From positions 1 through 9,115 of the forward strand of contig CADBND010000154.1 of assembly GCA_902795875.1 (NCBI GenBank): 9,115 nt of DNA. The letters run 5' to 3'. A program made the translations under genes and the position numbers. The stretch is from an uncultured Erysipelotrichaceae bacterium (lineage in GTDB: Bacteria; Bacillota_I; Bacilli_A; Erysipelotrichales; Erysipelotrichaceae). Positions 1 to 6,678 of the stretch are shown piece by piece; position 1 is the first letter of the stretch, and every line of letters starts with the position of its first letter. The notes under the pieces were generated by a model. The model saw only the letters and a list, made by a program, of their open reading frames with translations. It did not search any database and was not told the DNA's origin.

Positions 1-286
1 TTCCCTGTTTTTTGAATTGTGAAACAGCGGTATATCCGTATCTGGAAAGATAATAGCCATCCACAAGGATGTCATATTCTTTCGCAAGCTCGCTTATCTT
101 TTTTTGATAGTTGTCATCGATAACATACAACTTGAAAGAGGAAGAACTCTCGATCTTCCATTCATCATTGCGGTTATCTTCTTTCCTGTCCTCCATCACG
201 ACACACAGATCGACCTGTTTGCCTATCTCCTCAAACAGTCTGATCGTATACGGTGCCGCTACTGTCGTCAGCCAGCAAACTTTCAT
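1..286 (-). CDS. Glycosyltransferase, GT4/GT1-like, N-terminal part only (cut by left window edge)
   Basis: The first 95 codons of a gene that continues beyond base 1. The frame is open throughout. The protein begins MKVCWLTTVAAPYTIRLFEE, which resembles the first beta strand and following helix of GT-B glycosyltransferases of the GT4 type (usual pattern MKILWLTN..SPY...F..E). A later stretch around residues 75-83, EYDILVDGYY, fits the next Rossmann-like strand of the acceptor domain. The catalytic C-terminal domain with the E(x7)E motif lies outside the window, so sugar and acceptor cannot be assigned. The ATG overlaps the TGA of the GT8 gene as ATGA. The ribosome site ahead of it is weak (GAAG-type), so translation is probably coupled to the gene upstream. 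The expected role is a cytoplasmic, membrane-associated transferase building the polysaccharide repeat unit. The family call is by pattern from the N-terminal domain only. Confidence 0.8.
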   Translation of the reverse strand, partial: MKVCWLTTVAAPYTIRLFEEIGKQVDLCVVMEDRKEDNRNDEWKIESSSSFKLYVIDDNYQKKISELAKEYDILVDGYYLSRYGYTAVSQFKKQG

Positions 287-1260
287 TTCTTCGCCAGCCC
301 TTCCACGTATTTACGCATCGCCAGATTATGGATGCGATTATAGATCCCTTTCGGCAAGACCTCCAGCATCTTTTCGATCTTAAAAAGAGTGGAGATGTTT
401 CTTTCCTTGTGATAATCGTTCCAACAAGCCATTTCCCGGTACTTCTCAAATTCATTCTTTATCGGAGATTCATTCCCGTCTTCCCACGGACGTCCGAAAA
501 CTCCGCCCAGGCAATGATAAAACACCACTCTCTGCTTTGCGTCTTCTACTTCTTTTTCGGAATAGAACGGTTTCTTATCGAGCGAATACATCATAAAACT
601 GTTATGGACGCCATAATGATCATAACCTGCCAGATAGTCATATTCCGGAGGCAATACTTCCAGATCTTTCTGTAACGCCATCGCCAATATATCCTGGTCG
701 CACATCAAAGGCATATGTTCCATGTCCTCGATATAGTCGCAGATCTTCTTCGTGCAGTTTTCCTTCTTCCACTTGTCCACATTCACATACATGGAACCGG
801 TGTTAAAGAAATAATAATCCTCTGGAATGTGAGCTGCTTTGTTGAAAGCGGCATGTGCGCTGTCCAGACAGGCTCCGGCAGCCTTTTCGATGTCCGGATG
901 ATCAATCTTATTCAGACAGATCACATCGGAATCCAGATACCAGATCCGGTCGACTTTCAGATCATCATAGGCAAACAGTTTCCAATAGACGTAGTAGGAA
1001 TTGCTGCCCCAGCGATCCAATCCCTTTCTCGCTAATAATTCATCCTGTTTTTTTGCATCGTGATAGACGATCCTGATCTTCTCATTGTCCTTATAAAAAT
1101 CCTGCAGTTTCCGGAAATTTTCATTGTTTTCTTCCTCTGTAGCAATATAAAAAGTAATCAATGAGTCGGGGTTATTCGCAATAACCGAAGCCATTGATAT
1201 ACTTGTCAGAGGCAAAAACGCATTATCGCAGGTATAAAGGATATTGAGACTATTATCCAT
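283..1260 (-). CDS. Family 8 glycosyltransferase
   Basis: A 325-residue GT-A fold, retaining glycosyltransferase of family GT8 (relatives of LgtC and GspA), likely adding a hexose such as galactose or glucose from a UDP donor to the growing glycan. The N terminus NILYTCDNAFLPLTSISMAS (residues 6-25) is the donor-binding start of GT8 (usual form I.y..D.nY......s..S). The metal-binding DxD is LDSD at 109-112. FNTGSMYVNVDKW at 152-164 and CDQDILA at 187-193 are family signatures. YHCLGGVFGRPW at 248-259 corresponds to the usual H..G..KPW C-terminal donor-binding motif. The start ATG has GAGGAAA upstream. It overlaps the cupin gene by 8 bases (1253-1260) and the next gene by 4 (ATGA). Full length for the family. 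The exact sugar cannot be read from sequence. Confidence 0.92.
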   Translation of the reverse strand: MDNSLNILYTCDNAFLPLTSISMASVIANNPDSLITFYIATEEENNENFRKLQDFYKDNEKIRIVYHDAKKQDELLARKGLDRWGSNSYYVYWKLFAYDDLKVDRIWYLDSDVICLNKIDHPDIEKAAGACLDSAHAAFNKAAHIPEDYYFFNTGSMYVNVDKWKKENCTKKICDYIEDMEHMPLMCDQDILAMALQKDLEVLPPEYDYLAGYDHYGVHNSFMMYSLDKKPFYSEKEVEDAKQRVVFYHCLGGVFGRPWEDGNESPIKNEFEKYREMACWNDYHKERNISTLFKIEKMLEVLPKGIYNRIHNLAMRKYVEGLAKK

Positions 1261-1663
1261 TTATTTCCTCAATATATTTATCAAAATCACGGATGTATTC
1301 GCTGCCATCATAATGTGTGGAAGCCAGCACCAGCAATACGCTGTCCGATGAGAAATCATACATGTCCTTCCAGACCATTTTCGGGATATAAACACCCATC
1401 ATCGGACGATTGAGTTCTACGACGAATTCTTCATGCCCATCCGTGATCCTGACTTTGGATTGCCCGGCCACATTGATCAATACAAATTCCGATTCCCGGT
1501 TGGCATGTTGGCCACGAACGACAGTGGAATCTGAACCATAGATATAGAAAACTCTCTGGATCGCAAAAGGGATCGATTCGTTTCCCTCTATAACGACCAG
1601 TTTCCCTCTTTCATCGCCAAGGTCTTTAAACTCTATGACCGGACATCTTTCTTTTAGTGACAT
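1253..1663 (-). CDS. FdtA/WxcM-type cupin, putative dTDP-sugar 3,4-ketoisomerase
   Basis: A 136-residue single-domain cupin. In FdtA/QdtA relatives the protein moves the keto group of dTDP-4-keto-6-deoxyglucose from C4 to C3, which prepares it for a 3-aminotransferase. Family marks seen: DERGKLVVIEG near residues 17-27, IPFAIQRVFYIYG at 31-43, RGQHANRESEFVLINVAG at 50-67, and the C-terminal MVWKDMYDFS and LVLASTHYDGSEYIRD. It follows the aminotransferase directly, the usual fdtA/fdtB pairing. Two ATGs are possible, at 1669 and 1663. I chose 1663 because AAAGGA lies 5 bases before it, whereas that same sequence runs into the ATG at 1669; the longer form would be 138 residues and overlap the upstream stop as ATGA. 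Oddity: the canonical HAHK motif reads HANR, so the second of two catalytic-region histidines is Asn. Ketoisomerase activity is therefore less certain than family membership. Confidence 0.85.
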   Translation of the reverse strand: MSLKERCPVIEFKDLGDERGKLVVIEGNESIPFAIQRVFYIYGSDSTVVRGQHANRESEFVLINVAGQSKVRITDGHEEFVVELNRPMMGVYIPKMVWKDMYDFSSDSVLLVLASTHYDGSEYIRDFDKYIEEING

Positions 1664-1665
1664 AT

Positions 1666-2766
1666 TCATCCTTTAAAACTGTTCAGTTTTTCTATTACGT
1701 ATTCCTGTTCTTCTATAGTCATACCATTGAAGATCGGTAAACTCAAAACTTCTTTCGCATATCTTTCCGCGATCGGCAGGTCGCCTTCTTTCAATCCCAA
1801 TCCACGATATGCCTGCTGCAGATGTGGTGGGATCGGATAATGAATGATCGTACCGATATCGTTTTCTTTGAGGAAGTTCATCAGTTCATCACGTTTTTCA
1901 CAATGGATCACATACTGATGATAAACAGCATTGGAACCAGGTCTTGTCTGCAAAGGCCTGATCAAAGGATTCTTGATCCCTTCATCATATCTTCTGGCAA
2001 TCTCCTGTCTTTCTTTATTGAGATCATTCAGATGACTCAGTTTCACTCTGAGCATACCAGCCTGCAGCTCATCCAGCCTTGAATTCATACCGACAATTTC
2101 ATTGTCGTAATGTGTCTTCTTGGCACCGTAGTTACGGATCACTCTGAATTCTTCTGCATATGCTTCATTATTGGTCGTCAAAGCGCCACCGTCGCCAAAA
2201 GCACCGAGATTCTTGGTCGGATAGAAACTCCAGCAGCCGATATCACCGATCGAACCGTTCTTTCTTCCCTTCCAGGTCGTTCCATGCGACTGTGCGCAGT
2301 CTTCAACGACTTTCAGACCATGTTTTTTCGCAACTTCCATGATCTTATCCATATCGCAGGACTGACCATACAGATGCACGGCGAGGATCGCTTTTGTTTT
2401 ATCCGTTATTTTTTCTTCGATCTTATCCGCATCCAGATTGTCGTATTCATCTGGTTCAACAAAGACCGGAGTGCCATCGTTCATGGTGATACCCATGACA
2501 CAGGCTATGTAGGAATTGGAACAGACAATGACTTCATCCCCTTTTCCAACACCTAGAACTCTGAACGCTATCTGGAGGGCATCAAGTCCTGATGCCACGC
2601 CTACGCAATACTTCGATTCCGTATATTCAGCGAATTCTTTTTCGAATTCTTTTACTTCATTGCCCAAGATATACCAGCCGGAATTCAAAACCTCTACAGC
2701 TTTCCGGTTGTATTCTTCTCCATAAATGTCATGTTGCCTCTTCAGGTCGTTCTGCATTACCTTCAT
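1666..2766 (-). CDS. DegT/DnrJ/EryC1 family sugar aminotransferase (FdtB/QdtB type)
   Basis: A 366-residue PLP-dependent nucleotide-sugar aminotransferase, full length for the family. The PLP lysine is K185 in SFYPTKNLGAFGDGG. The PLP-ring aspartate is D156 in VVEDCAQSHG. HLYGQ (131-135), the GLDALQ helix start (60-65) and GMNSRLDELQA (226-236) are family motifs. With the FdtA-like cupin next to it, the best reading is transfer of an amino group from glutamate to C3 of a dTDP-3-keto-6-deoxyhexose, giving dTDP-Fucp3N or dTDP-Quip3N. If the cupin is not an isomerase, a 4-aminotransferase role is the alternative. Start choice: an in-frame TTG at 2781 exists, but ATG at 2766 has GGAGGA 7 bases upstream and overlaps the preceding stop by one base (TGATG), typical of coupled translation. 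The expected N-acetyltransferase partner (FdtC/QdtC) is not in the window. Confidence 0.9.
   Translation of the reverse strand: MKVMQNDLKRQHDIYGEEYNRKAVEVLNSGWYILGNEVKEFEKEFAEYTESKYCVGVASGLDALQIAFRVLGVGKGDEVIVCSNSYIACVMGITMNDGTPVFVEPDEYDNLDADKIEEKITDKTKAILAVHLYGQSCDMDKIMEVAKKHGLKVVEDCAQSHGTTWKGRKNGSIGDIGCWSFYPTKNLGAFGDGGALTTNNEAYAEEFRVIRNYGAKKTHYDNEIVGMNSRLDELQAGMLRVKLSHLNDLNKERQEIARRYDEGIKNPLIRPLQTRPGSNAVYHQYVIHCEKRDELMNFLKENDIGTIIHYPIPPHLQQAYRGLGLKEGDLPIAERYAKEVLSLPIFNGMTIEEQEYVIEKLNSFKG
1669..1674 (-). promoter_or_regulatory. Ribosome binding site deciding the cupin start
   Basis: AAAGGA on the minus strand, 5 bases ahead of the ATG at 1663. Its last base is the first base of the alternative ATG at 1669, which leaves no spacer for that start. 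Initiation at 1669 would have to rely on reinitiation from the overlapping stop. Confidence 0.55.
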
Positions 2767-3908
2767 CAGTTCTTCCTCCAAACCATCTTATTCACGACTC
2801 CAGTGTATGACTGGATCAGTTTTACCACTTTATTTGAAACGTTCGTATCGACATAATCAGGGACCGGCAGACCAAGATCCCCGTTTTTATTCATCCTGAT
2901 CGCCGTTTCGACAGACTGCAATACTTCCTTCTTACTGATACCGGACAGGATGAAATCTCCTTTGTCCAAGGCTTCCGGTCTTTCTGTCGAGGTTCGGATC
3001 GCTACAGCCGGGAACGGTTTTCCGATAGACAGATAATAGCTGGATTCTTCCGGCAAAGTGCCGCTGTCCGATACGACACACATTGCATTCATTTGCAGAT
3101 TGTTGTAATCGATAAAGCCAAGAGGCTTGTGCATGATTACCCGCTTATCCAGTTTGAACTTTGTCTTTTCTAAGCGCTTTGCGGAACGTGGATGACAGGA
3201 ATAAAGGACTGGTACATCATACTTTTCAGCGATCGCATTGATAGCAGTGAATAAAGACTTGAAGTTTTCGTCGGTATCGATGTTCTCTTCCCGATGTGCA
3301 CTCAATAAAATGTACTTACCTTTCTGAAGACCTAATTTATTCAGAATATCGGATTTTTCAATATCCTTGATATGTGCATTCAAAACTTCCGCCATTGGGG
3401 AACCGGTCACATAGGTCCTCTCCTTTGCGACACCCGATGCATTCAGATATCTTCTGGCATGTTCGGAATAGCACATGTTGACATCGGAGATCACATCAAC
3501 GATCCTTCTGTTGGTCTCTTCCGGCAGGCATTCATCAAAGCATCTGTTCCCTGCTTCCATATGGAAGATCGGAATATGCAGCCTTTTTGCACCGATGACG
3601 CTCAAACAGCTGTTGGTATCACCCAGCACCAGAATGGCATCCGGTCTTGTCTTGACCATCAGTTTATATGACTTGTCGACGATATTGCCGATCGTGGCAC
3701 CGAGATCATCGCCAACCGCTTCCAGATAGTAGTCCGGCTGTCTGAGATCCAAGTCCTCAAAAAAGATGCCGTTGAGTTCATAGTCATAATTCTGACCCGT
3801 ATGGACAAGGATCGTATTGAAATATTTGTCACATTTTTTGATCACTTCGCTGAGACGGATTATCTCCGGTCTCGTACCGACAATGATCATCAGTTTGAGT
3901 TTACTCAT
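2766..3908 (-). CDS. capG: UDP-GlcNAc 2-epimerase family enzyme, CapG/FnlC type (UDP-L-FucNAc synthase)
   Basis: A 380-residue non-hydrolysing 2-epimerase of the WecB superfamily (GT-B-like fold, cytoplasmic). Motifs: GTRPEIIRLSEV at 11-22, GDTNS at 96-100, HMEAGNRCFDECLPEETNRR at 116-135, SAHREEN at 203-209, SDSGTLPEES at 280-289 and RTSTERPEA at 305-313. The forms GNRCFDE..PEETNRR and DSGTLPEE, rather than the WecB forms GLRT... and DSGGIQEE, point to the CapG/FnlC/WbjD branch. That branch inverts C2 of UDP-2-acetamido-2,6-dideoxy-L-talose to give UDP-N-acetyl-L-fucosamine. It lies directly downstream of the capF-like gene, as in Staphylococcus aureus cap5/cap8. The ATG follows the capF TAA with no gap, and AGGAGG sits 5 bases upstream. 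The substrate branch is judged from motifs and neighbour, not from a tree. Confidence 0.9.
   Translation of the reverse strand: MSKLKLMIIVGTRPEIIRLSEVIKKCDKYFNTILVHTGQNYDYELNGIFFEDLDLRQPDYYLEAVGDDLGATIGNIVDKSYKLMVKTRPDAILVLGDTNSCLSVIGAKRLHIPIFHMEAGNRCFDECLPEETNRRIVDVISDVNMCYSEHARRYLNASGVAKERTYVTGSPMAEVLNAHIKDIEKSDILNKLGLQKGKYILLSAHREENIDTDENFKSLFTAINAIAEKYDVPVLYSCHPRSAKRLEKTKFKLDKRVIMHKPLGFIDYNNLQMNAMCVVSDSGTLPEESSYYLSIGKPFPAVAIRTSTERPEALDKGDFILSGISKKEVLQSVETAIRMNKNGDLGLPVPDYVDTNVSNKVVKLIQSYTGVVNKMVWRKN
2774..2779 (-). promoter_or_regulatory. Ribosome binding site deciding the aminotransferase start
   Basis: GGAGGA on the minus strand, 7 bases before the ATG at 2766 and inside the last codons of the capG-like gene. 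The alternative TTG at 2781 lies upstream of this site and overlaps its beginning, so it cannot use it. Confidence 0.7.
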
Positions 3909-5108
3909 TTAAACCTCCTCATGGAAAGTATCCGGTCTGCCCGGATCGAACAGTTCATTCGCCCACATCAGTGTTATCAGTTCATTCTCACTGTCCAGAT
4001 TTTCAATGGAATGCGTATATCCCGGAAGCATGTGAACGGCCTGCATCTTTGTACCGTCAACAACGAATTCGTAGACTTCATCCGTCGCAAGATTGCGTTC
4101 TCTGATCAGAGCTTTGCCTTTTACCACGATAAAGAACTCCCACTTGCTGTTGTGAAAGTGCTGGCCTTTGGTCACACCGGGCTTGGAGATATTGACACTG
4201 AACTGGCCACCGTTTATCGTCTTTACCAGTTCGGTAAACGAACCTCTTTCATCTTCATGCATCGAAAGATCGAAGATCGTCTTTTCTTTCGGCAGATAAC
4301 TCAGATATGTGGAGTACAACTTCTTGATAAAACCGTCTTCTTTCAATTCCGGAACGATCAGAGTTTCCGGCTGTTTTTTGATGCAGTCCAGACAGTCAAC
4401 GATCTGTCCCAGCGTAACTTTATGGGATACTGGCACATAACAGTAGGATCCATCATTCTTCGCAATCACATCTGTGCCTTCAAATTCACAGCGTTTTTCC
4501 TTTCCTTCCAAAGCATCCAGCATCTCTTTCACCAGGTCATCGATATAGACTAATTCCAGTTCGGTGCTTGGATCATTGACCTGTATCGGCAGATCATGTG
4601 CGTAATTGTAGCAGAACGTCGCAACGGCACTGTTGTAGTTGGGACGGCACCATTTGCCAAAAAGATTGGGAAAACGGTAGATCAGGACTCGACTTCCGGT
4701 CCTTTGCCCATATTCCATTAGCACCTTCTCTGCTTCCAGTTTTGATCTTCCGTAAGGACTGTCCTTAAAACGTCCGGATAAAGAGGCCTGCGCCGAACTT
4801 GAAAGCATGATCGGACATCTGTTGTGTTCATTTTCCAAAAGATCCAACAGATCAGACAAAAAACCACAGTTGCCTTCAACAAATTCGCTTTCCTTTTGCG
4901 GACGATTGACTCCTGCCAGATTGAATACGAAATCGTAATCGGCACAATATCTCTTCAAAGCCGCAAGATCATCATCTTTATCGTATTGAAATATCTCTTC
5001 TATTTTCAGCGAAGGCCTTGTCCTGTCGTTTCCGTTTTCGATCTGTTTCAAAGCTGTTACCAGATTTCTTCCGACAAAACCTTTTGCGCCGGTCACAAGT
5101 ATCTTCAT
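3909..5108 (-). CDS. capF: CapF/WbjC/FnlB-type bifunctional reductase with C-terminal cupin (UDP-2-acetamido-2,6-dideoxy-L-talose synthesis)
   Basis: A 399-residue two-domain protein. The N-terminal extended SDR domain has the NAD(P)-binding VTGAKGFVGRNL at residues 5-16, NLAGVNRP near 63-70, a serine cluster MLSSSAQAS at 101-109 and catalytic YGRSK at 119-123. The C-terminal domain (about 280-395) is a metal-binding cupin with DERGSF, KGQHFHNSKWEFF (His 317 and 319, Glu 324) and GYTHSIENL (His 366), likely zinc ligands. This SDR-plus-cupin fusion is diagnostic of CapF: in S. aureus the cupin epimerises the 4-keto sugar and the SDR reduces it. It is the first gene of the minus-strand operon. 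The partner CapE, which normally precedes it, is absent because the next gene is divergent. I use ATG 5108; an in-frame TTG at 5132 lies upstream of the TATAAT box and would not be transcribed from it. Confidence 0.92.
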   Translation of the reverse strand: MKILVTGAKGFVGRNLVTALKQIENGNDRTRPSLKIEEIFQYDKDDDLAALKRYCADYDFVFNLAGVNRPQKESEFVEGNCGFLSDLLDLLENEHNRCPIMLSSSAQASLSGRFKDSPYGRSKLEAEKVLMEYGQRTGSRVLIYRFPNLFGKWCRPNYNSAVATFCYNYAHDLPIQVNDPSTELELVYIDDLVKEMLDALEGKEKRCEFEGTDVIAKNDGSYCYVPVSHKVTLGQIVDCLDCIKKQPETLIVPELKEDGFIKKLYSTYLSYLPKEKTIFDLSMHEDERGSFTELVKTINGGQFSVNISKPGVTKGQHFHNSKWEFFIVVKGKALIRERNLATDEVYEFVVDGTKMQAVHMLPGYTHSIENLDSENELITLMWANELFDPGRPDTFHEEV

Positions 5109-5120
5109 ATTTCCTATTCT

Positions 5121-5126
5121 ATTATA
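5121..5126 (-). promoter_or_regulatory. Promoter -10 box for the capsule-type operon (capF onward)
   Basis: A consensus TATAAT on the minus strand, separated by 12 bases from the ATG at 5108. Transcription should begin about 7 bases downstream, leaving a leader of only about 5-6 bases. TAGGAAA lies in that stretch and is too close to the ATG to be a good ribosome site. The -35 is poor: TTGGCG (minus strand, 5151-5146) gives a 19-base spacer; TTGAAT nearer by gives only 13. The -10 match is seen; the start point is inferred. Confidence 0.55.
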
Positions 5127-5168
5127 AGGCAAGCTATCGATTCAACGCCAACAGACCATCAATTAAAG

Positions 5169-5174
5169 TATAAT
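5169..5174 (+). promoter_or_regulatory. Promoter -10 box for the cotH-like operon
   Basis: A consensus TATAAT on the plus strand. Its last two bases are the A and T of an in-frame ATG at 5173, and the next in-frame ATG, at 5182, lies 7 bases after the box, where transcription is expected to start. The transcript would therefore be leaderless, beginning at or next to the AUG. No recognisable -35 hexamer was found at 16-18 bases (the bases there read CGCCAA), so an activator or a weak promoter is possible. Confidence 0.5.
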
Positions 5175-5181
5175 GAAAGCG

Positions 5182-6651
5182 ATGCACGAACATCGAAAAA
5201 AGAGAAAATCAGCCTCACTTATAACGGTCTTGTTTATGACGATACTCGTCCTTTTTGCCGTTTTATTCTACATACAGGATGAACTCAAGTCACAAGTCCG
5301 GTGGCAGATCGATCTTCTGCCTTTTGATCACGACAAATACTGTTCTCCTGAACTTAAGGAAGAGATCGATAGTTTTAAAAACGAATCGCTCACCTACAGG
5401 CAGATGAAGGATTTGCTTGCTGATCTGAAAGAATTCAACGAAAAGCACACACTGCAGCTGAATTATCCCGCCGTTTATGTCTTCTCCGAAGACGGAACAG
5501 GAAATGACTTGAAAAACTATCATGGCAAGAAAGTGATGCGGGTCGTGATCGTCGATGAAGAAGGACGAAGGACTGAAGACAAAAACGTCACCGTCAACGT
5601 ACGTGGCAATTCCACCTCTGCTGGTGATAAAAGGCCCTATAATCTCAAGTTTTCCGGAGACAGACAGATCCTTGATCTCGGAAAAGACAAGAAATGGTCG
5701 CTCCTGGCAGAATGCTTTGATCCAACCCTGATTCGGGACGCTCTCTTCTTTAAACTGGCGGAGCAGATGGGATTGGACTACACACCGGACGCCAGATTTG
5801 CCAGGGTATATATGGACGGTCTCTACAAAGGCTGCTATCTTCTGAGCGAAAGAACGGACATCGCTTCCGATCGGGTCGATATCGATCCTTTCCGTGGTGA
5901 ATTCATTTTTGAATACGAAGAGGAACGTGAAGAAGACGAAACGAAATACATCACGACTGCTAACGGCTGGCGTTTTGCGATCAAAGACCCCGATGAACCC
6001 AGCGACAAAGTATTCGCCCACATGGAAGAGGTACTGAACAGGTTCGATGCTGTCATCACGTCAAGAGACTATGATCAGCTCAAAGACGTCATCGACATCG
6101 ACGGCTTCGCAAAATACTACCTTCTGAGTGAACTTGCCAAGCCGATCGATTTCGATTACTCCTCTGTCAAATTCTATCTGAAAAATGGGCTCATTCATGC
6201 CGGACCAGTCTGGGATTATGATATCTCCTCTGGAAACTACGACATCGATTTCTATTCCATAGCCTGGTATGGCGAAACAGCTGAAGAAAAGAAACAGAAC
6301 AGGATCAGTTACTACGACCTCTATTGTGACCGCAATCCGGTCTATGCAGCCTTGCTGGAATATGAAGAATTCCGTTCTCTGGTCAAAGAATATCTTTCAG
6401 AATACGGGAACACTATCGAAAATCTCTATGCCGACGGAGGTGTGATCGACCAGATCGTAGAAGAAAACCGCGATCTTTTCATGTCCAACTACACACCCAC
6501 AGAAGCCGGAGGTGCCGGCTGGCAGGTAGACCACAGATATTCGGGACTTGAAGCAGACAGATTCCCCTCCTACGAAGAAAATGTCGAATATCTCAAAACA
6601 TGGATCAAAAACCGTTACGAGTGGCTCAGAGACAGTGATCCCTGGAAATAA
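5182..6651 (+). CDS. CotH kinase family protein, membrane-anchored
   Basis: A 489-residue member of the CotH family (spore-coat protein H), atypical protein kinases related to a eukaryote-like fold. A basic N terminus (MHEHRKKRKSAS) precedes one hydrophobic helix (about residues 13-31), giving an N-in anchor with the rest outside the membrane. Family motifs: VNVRGNSTS at 139-147 with KRPYNLKF at 150-157, WSLLAECFDPTLIRDALFFK at 172-191, RVYMDGLYKGCYLLSERTDI at 208-227, YYLLSEL at 312-318 and GPVWDYDISSGN at 341-352, whose aspartates are likely metal-binding or catalytic. An acidic run (EYEEEREEDE) lies at 244-253. Substrate unknown; bacterial CotH phosphorylates a spore coat protein, but the setting here suggests a cell-surface target. 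The start at 5182 is preferred over 5173, which falls inside the TATAAT box; neither has a ribosome site. It is followed after 27 bases by the polytopic protein gene. Confidence 0.88.
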   Translation: MHEHRKKRKSASLITVLFMTILVLFAVLFYIQDELKSQVRWQIDLLPFDHDKYCSPELKEEIDSFKNESLTYRQMKDLLADLKEFNEKHTLQLNYPAVYVFSEDGTGNDLKNYHGKKVMRVVIVDEEGRRTEDKNVTVNVRGNSTSAGDKRPYNLKFSGDRQILDLGKDKKWSLLAECFDPTLIRDALFFKLAEQMGLDYTPDARFARVYMDGLYKGCYLLSERTDIASDRVDIDPFRGEFIFEYEEEREEDETKYITTANGWRFAIKDPDEPSDKVFAHMEEVLNRFDAVITSRDYDQLKDVIDIDGFAKYYLLSELAKPIDFDYSSVKFYLKNGLIHAGPVWDYDISSGNYDIDFYSIAWYGETAEEKKQNRISYYDLYCDRNPVYAALLEYEEFRSLVKEYLSEYGNTIENLYADGGVIDQIVEENRDLFMSNYTPTEAGGAGWQVDHRYSGLEADRFPSYEENVEYLKTWIKNRYEWLRDSDPWK

Positions 6652-6678
6652 GAATATGATATTATTTTTAAGGACAAT

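Noticed and set aside
253..675. 140-residue open frame on the plus strand
   Set aside because: It is antisense to the GT8 gene and the start of the next glycosyltransferase, with no promoter or ribosome site.
2110..2556. 148-residue open frame on the plus strand
   Set aside because: It is antisense to the aminotransferase catalytic region, including the PLP lysine.
3801..4553. 250-residue open frame on the plus strand
   Set aside because: It lies wholly opposite the well-supported capF and capG genes, has no ribosome site or family motif, and its composition is that of an antisense shadow.
5130..5132. TTG as the capF start, giving 407 residues
   Set aside because: It is upstream of the TATAAT box, lacks a ribosome site, and the protein from ATG 5108 begins directly with the Rossmann strand (MKILVTGAKG), as expected.
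4824..5282. 152-residue open frame on the plus strand crossing the divergent promoter region
   Set aside because: It overlaps capF on the opposite strand and the cotH start in another frame. No coding features were seen.
5290..6021. 243-residue open frame on the minus strand
   Set aside because: It is antisense to the CotH-like gene, whose conserved motifs run through the whole region. The translated product has no recognisable domain.
6660..6665. TATTAT as a possible internal promoter ahead of the polytopic membrane protein gene
   Set aside because: Its spacing to the ATG resembles the capF promoter, but the match is imperfect, no -35 is evident, and the region is only an A/T-rich 27-base gap with an ordinary ribosome site. 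Co-transcription with cotH is simpler.
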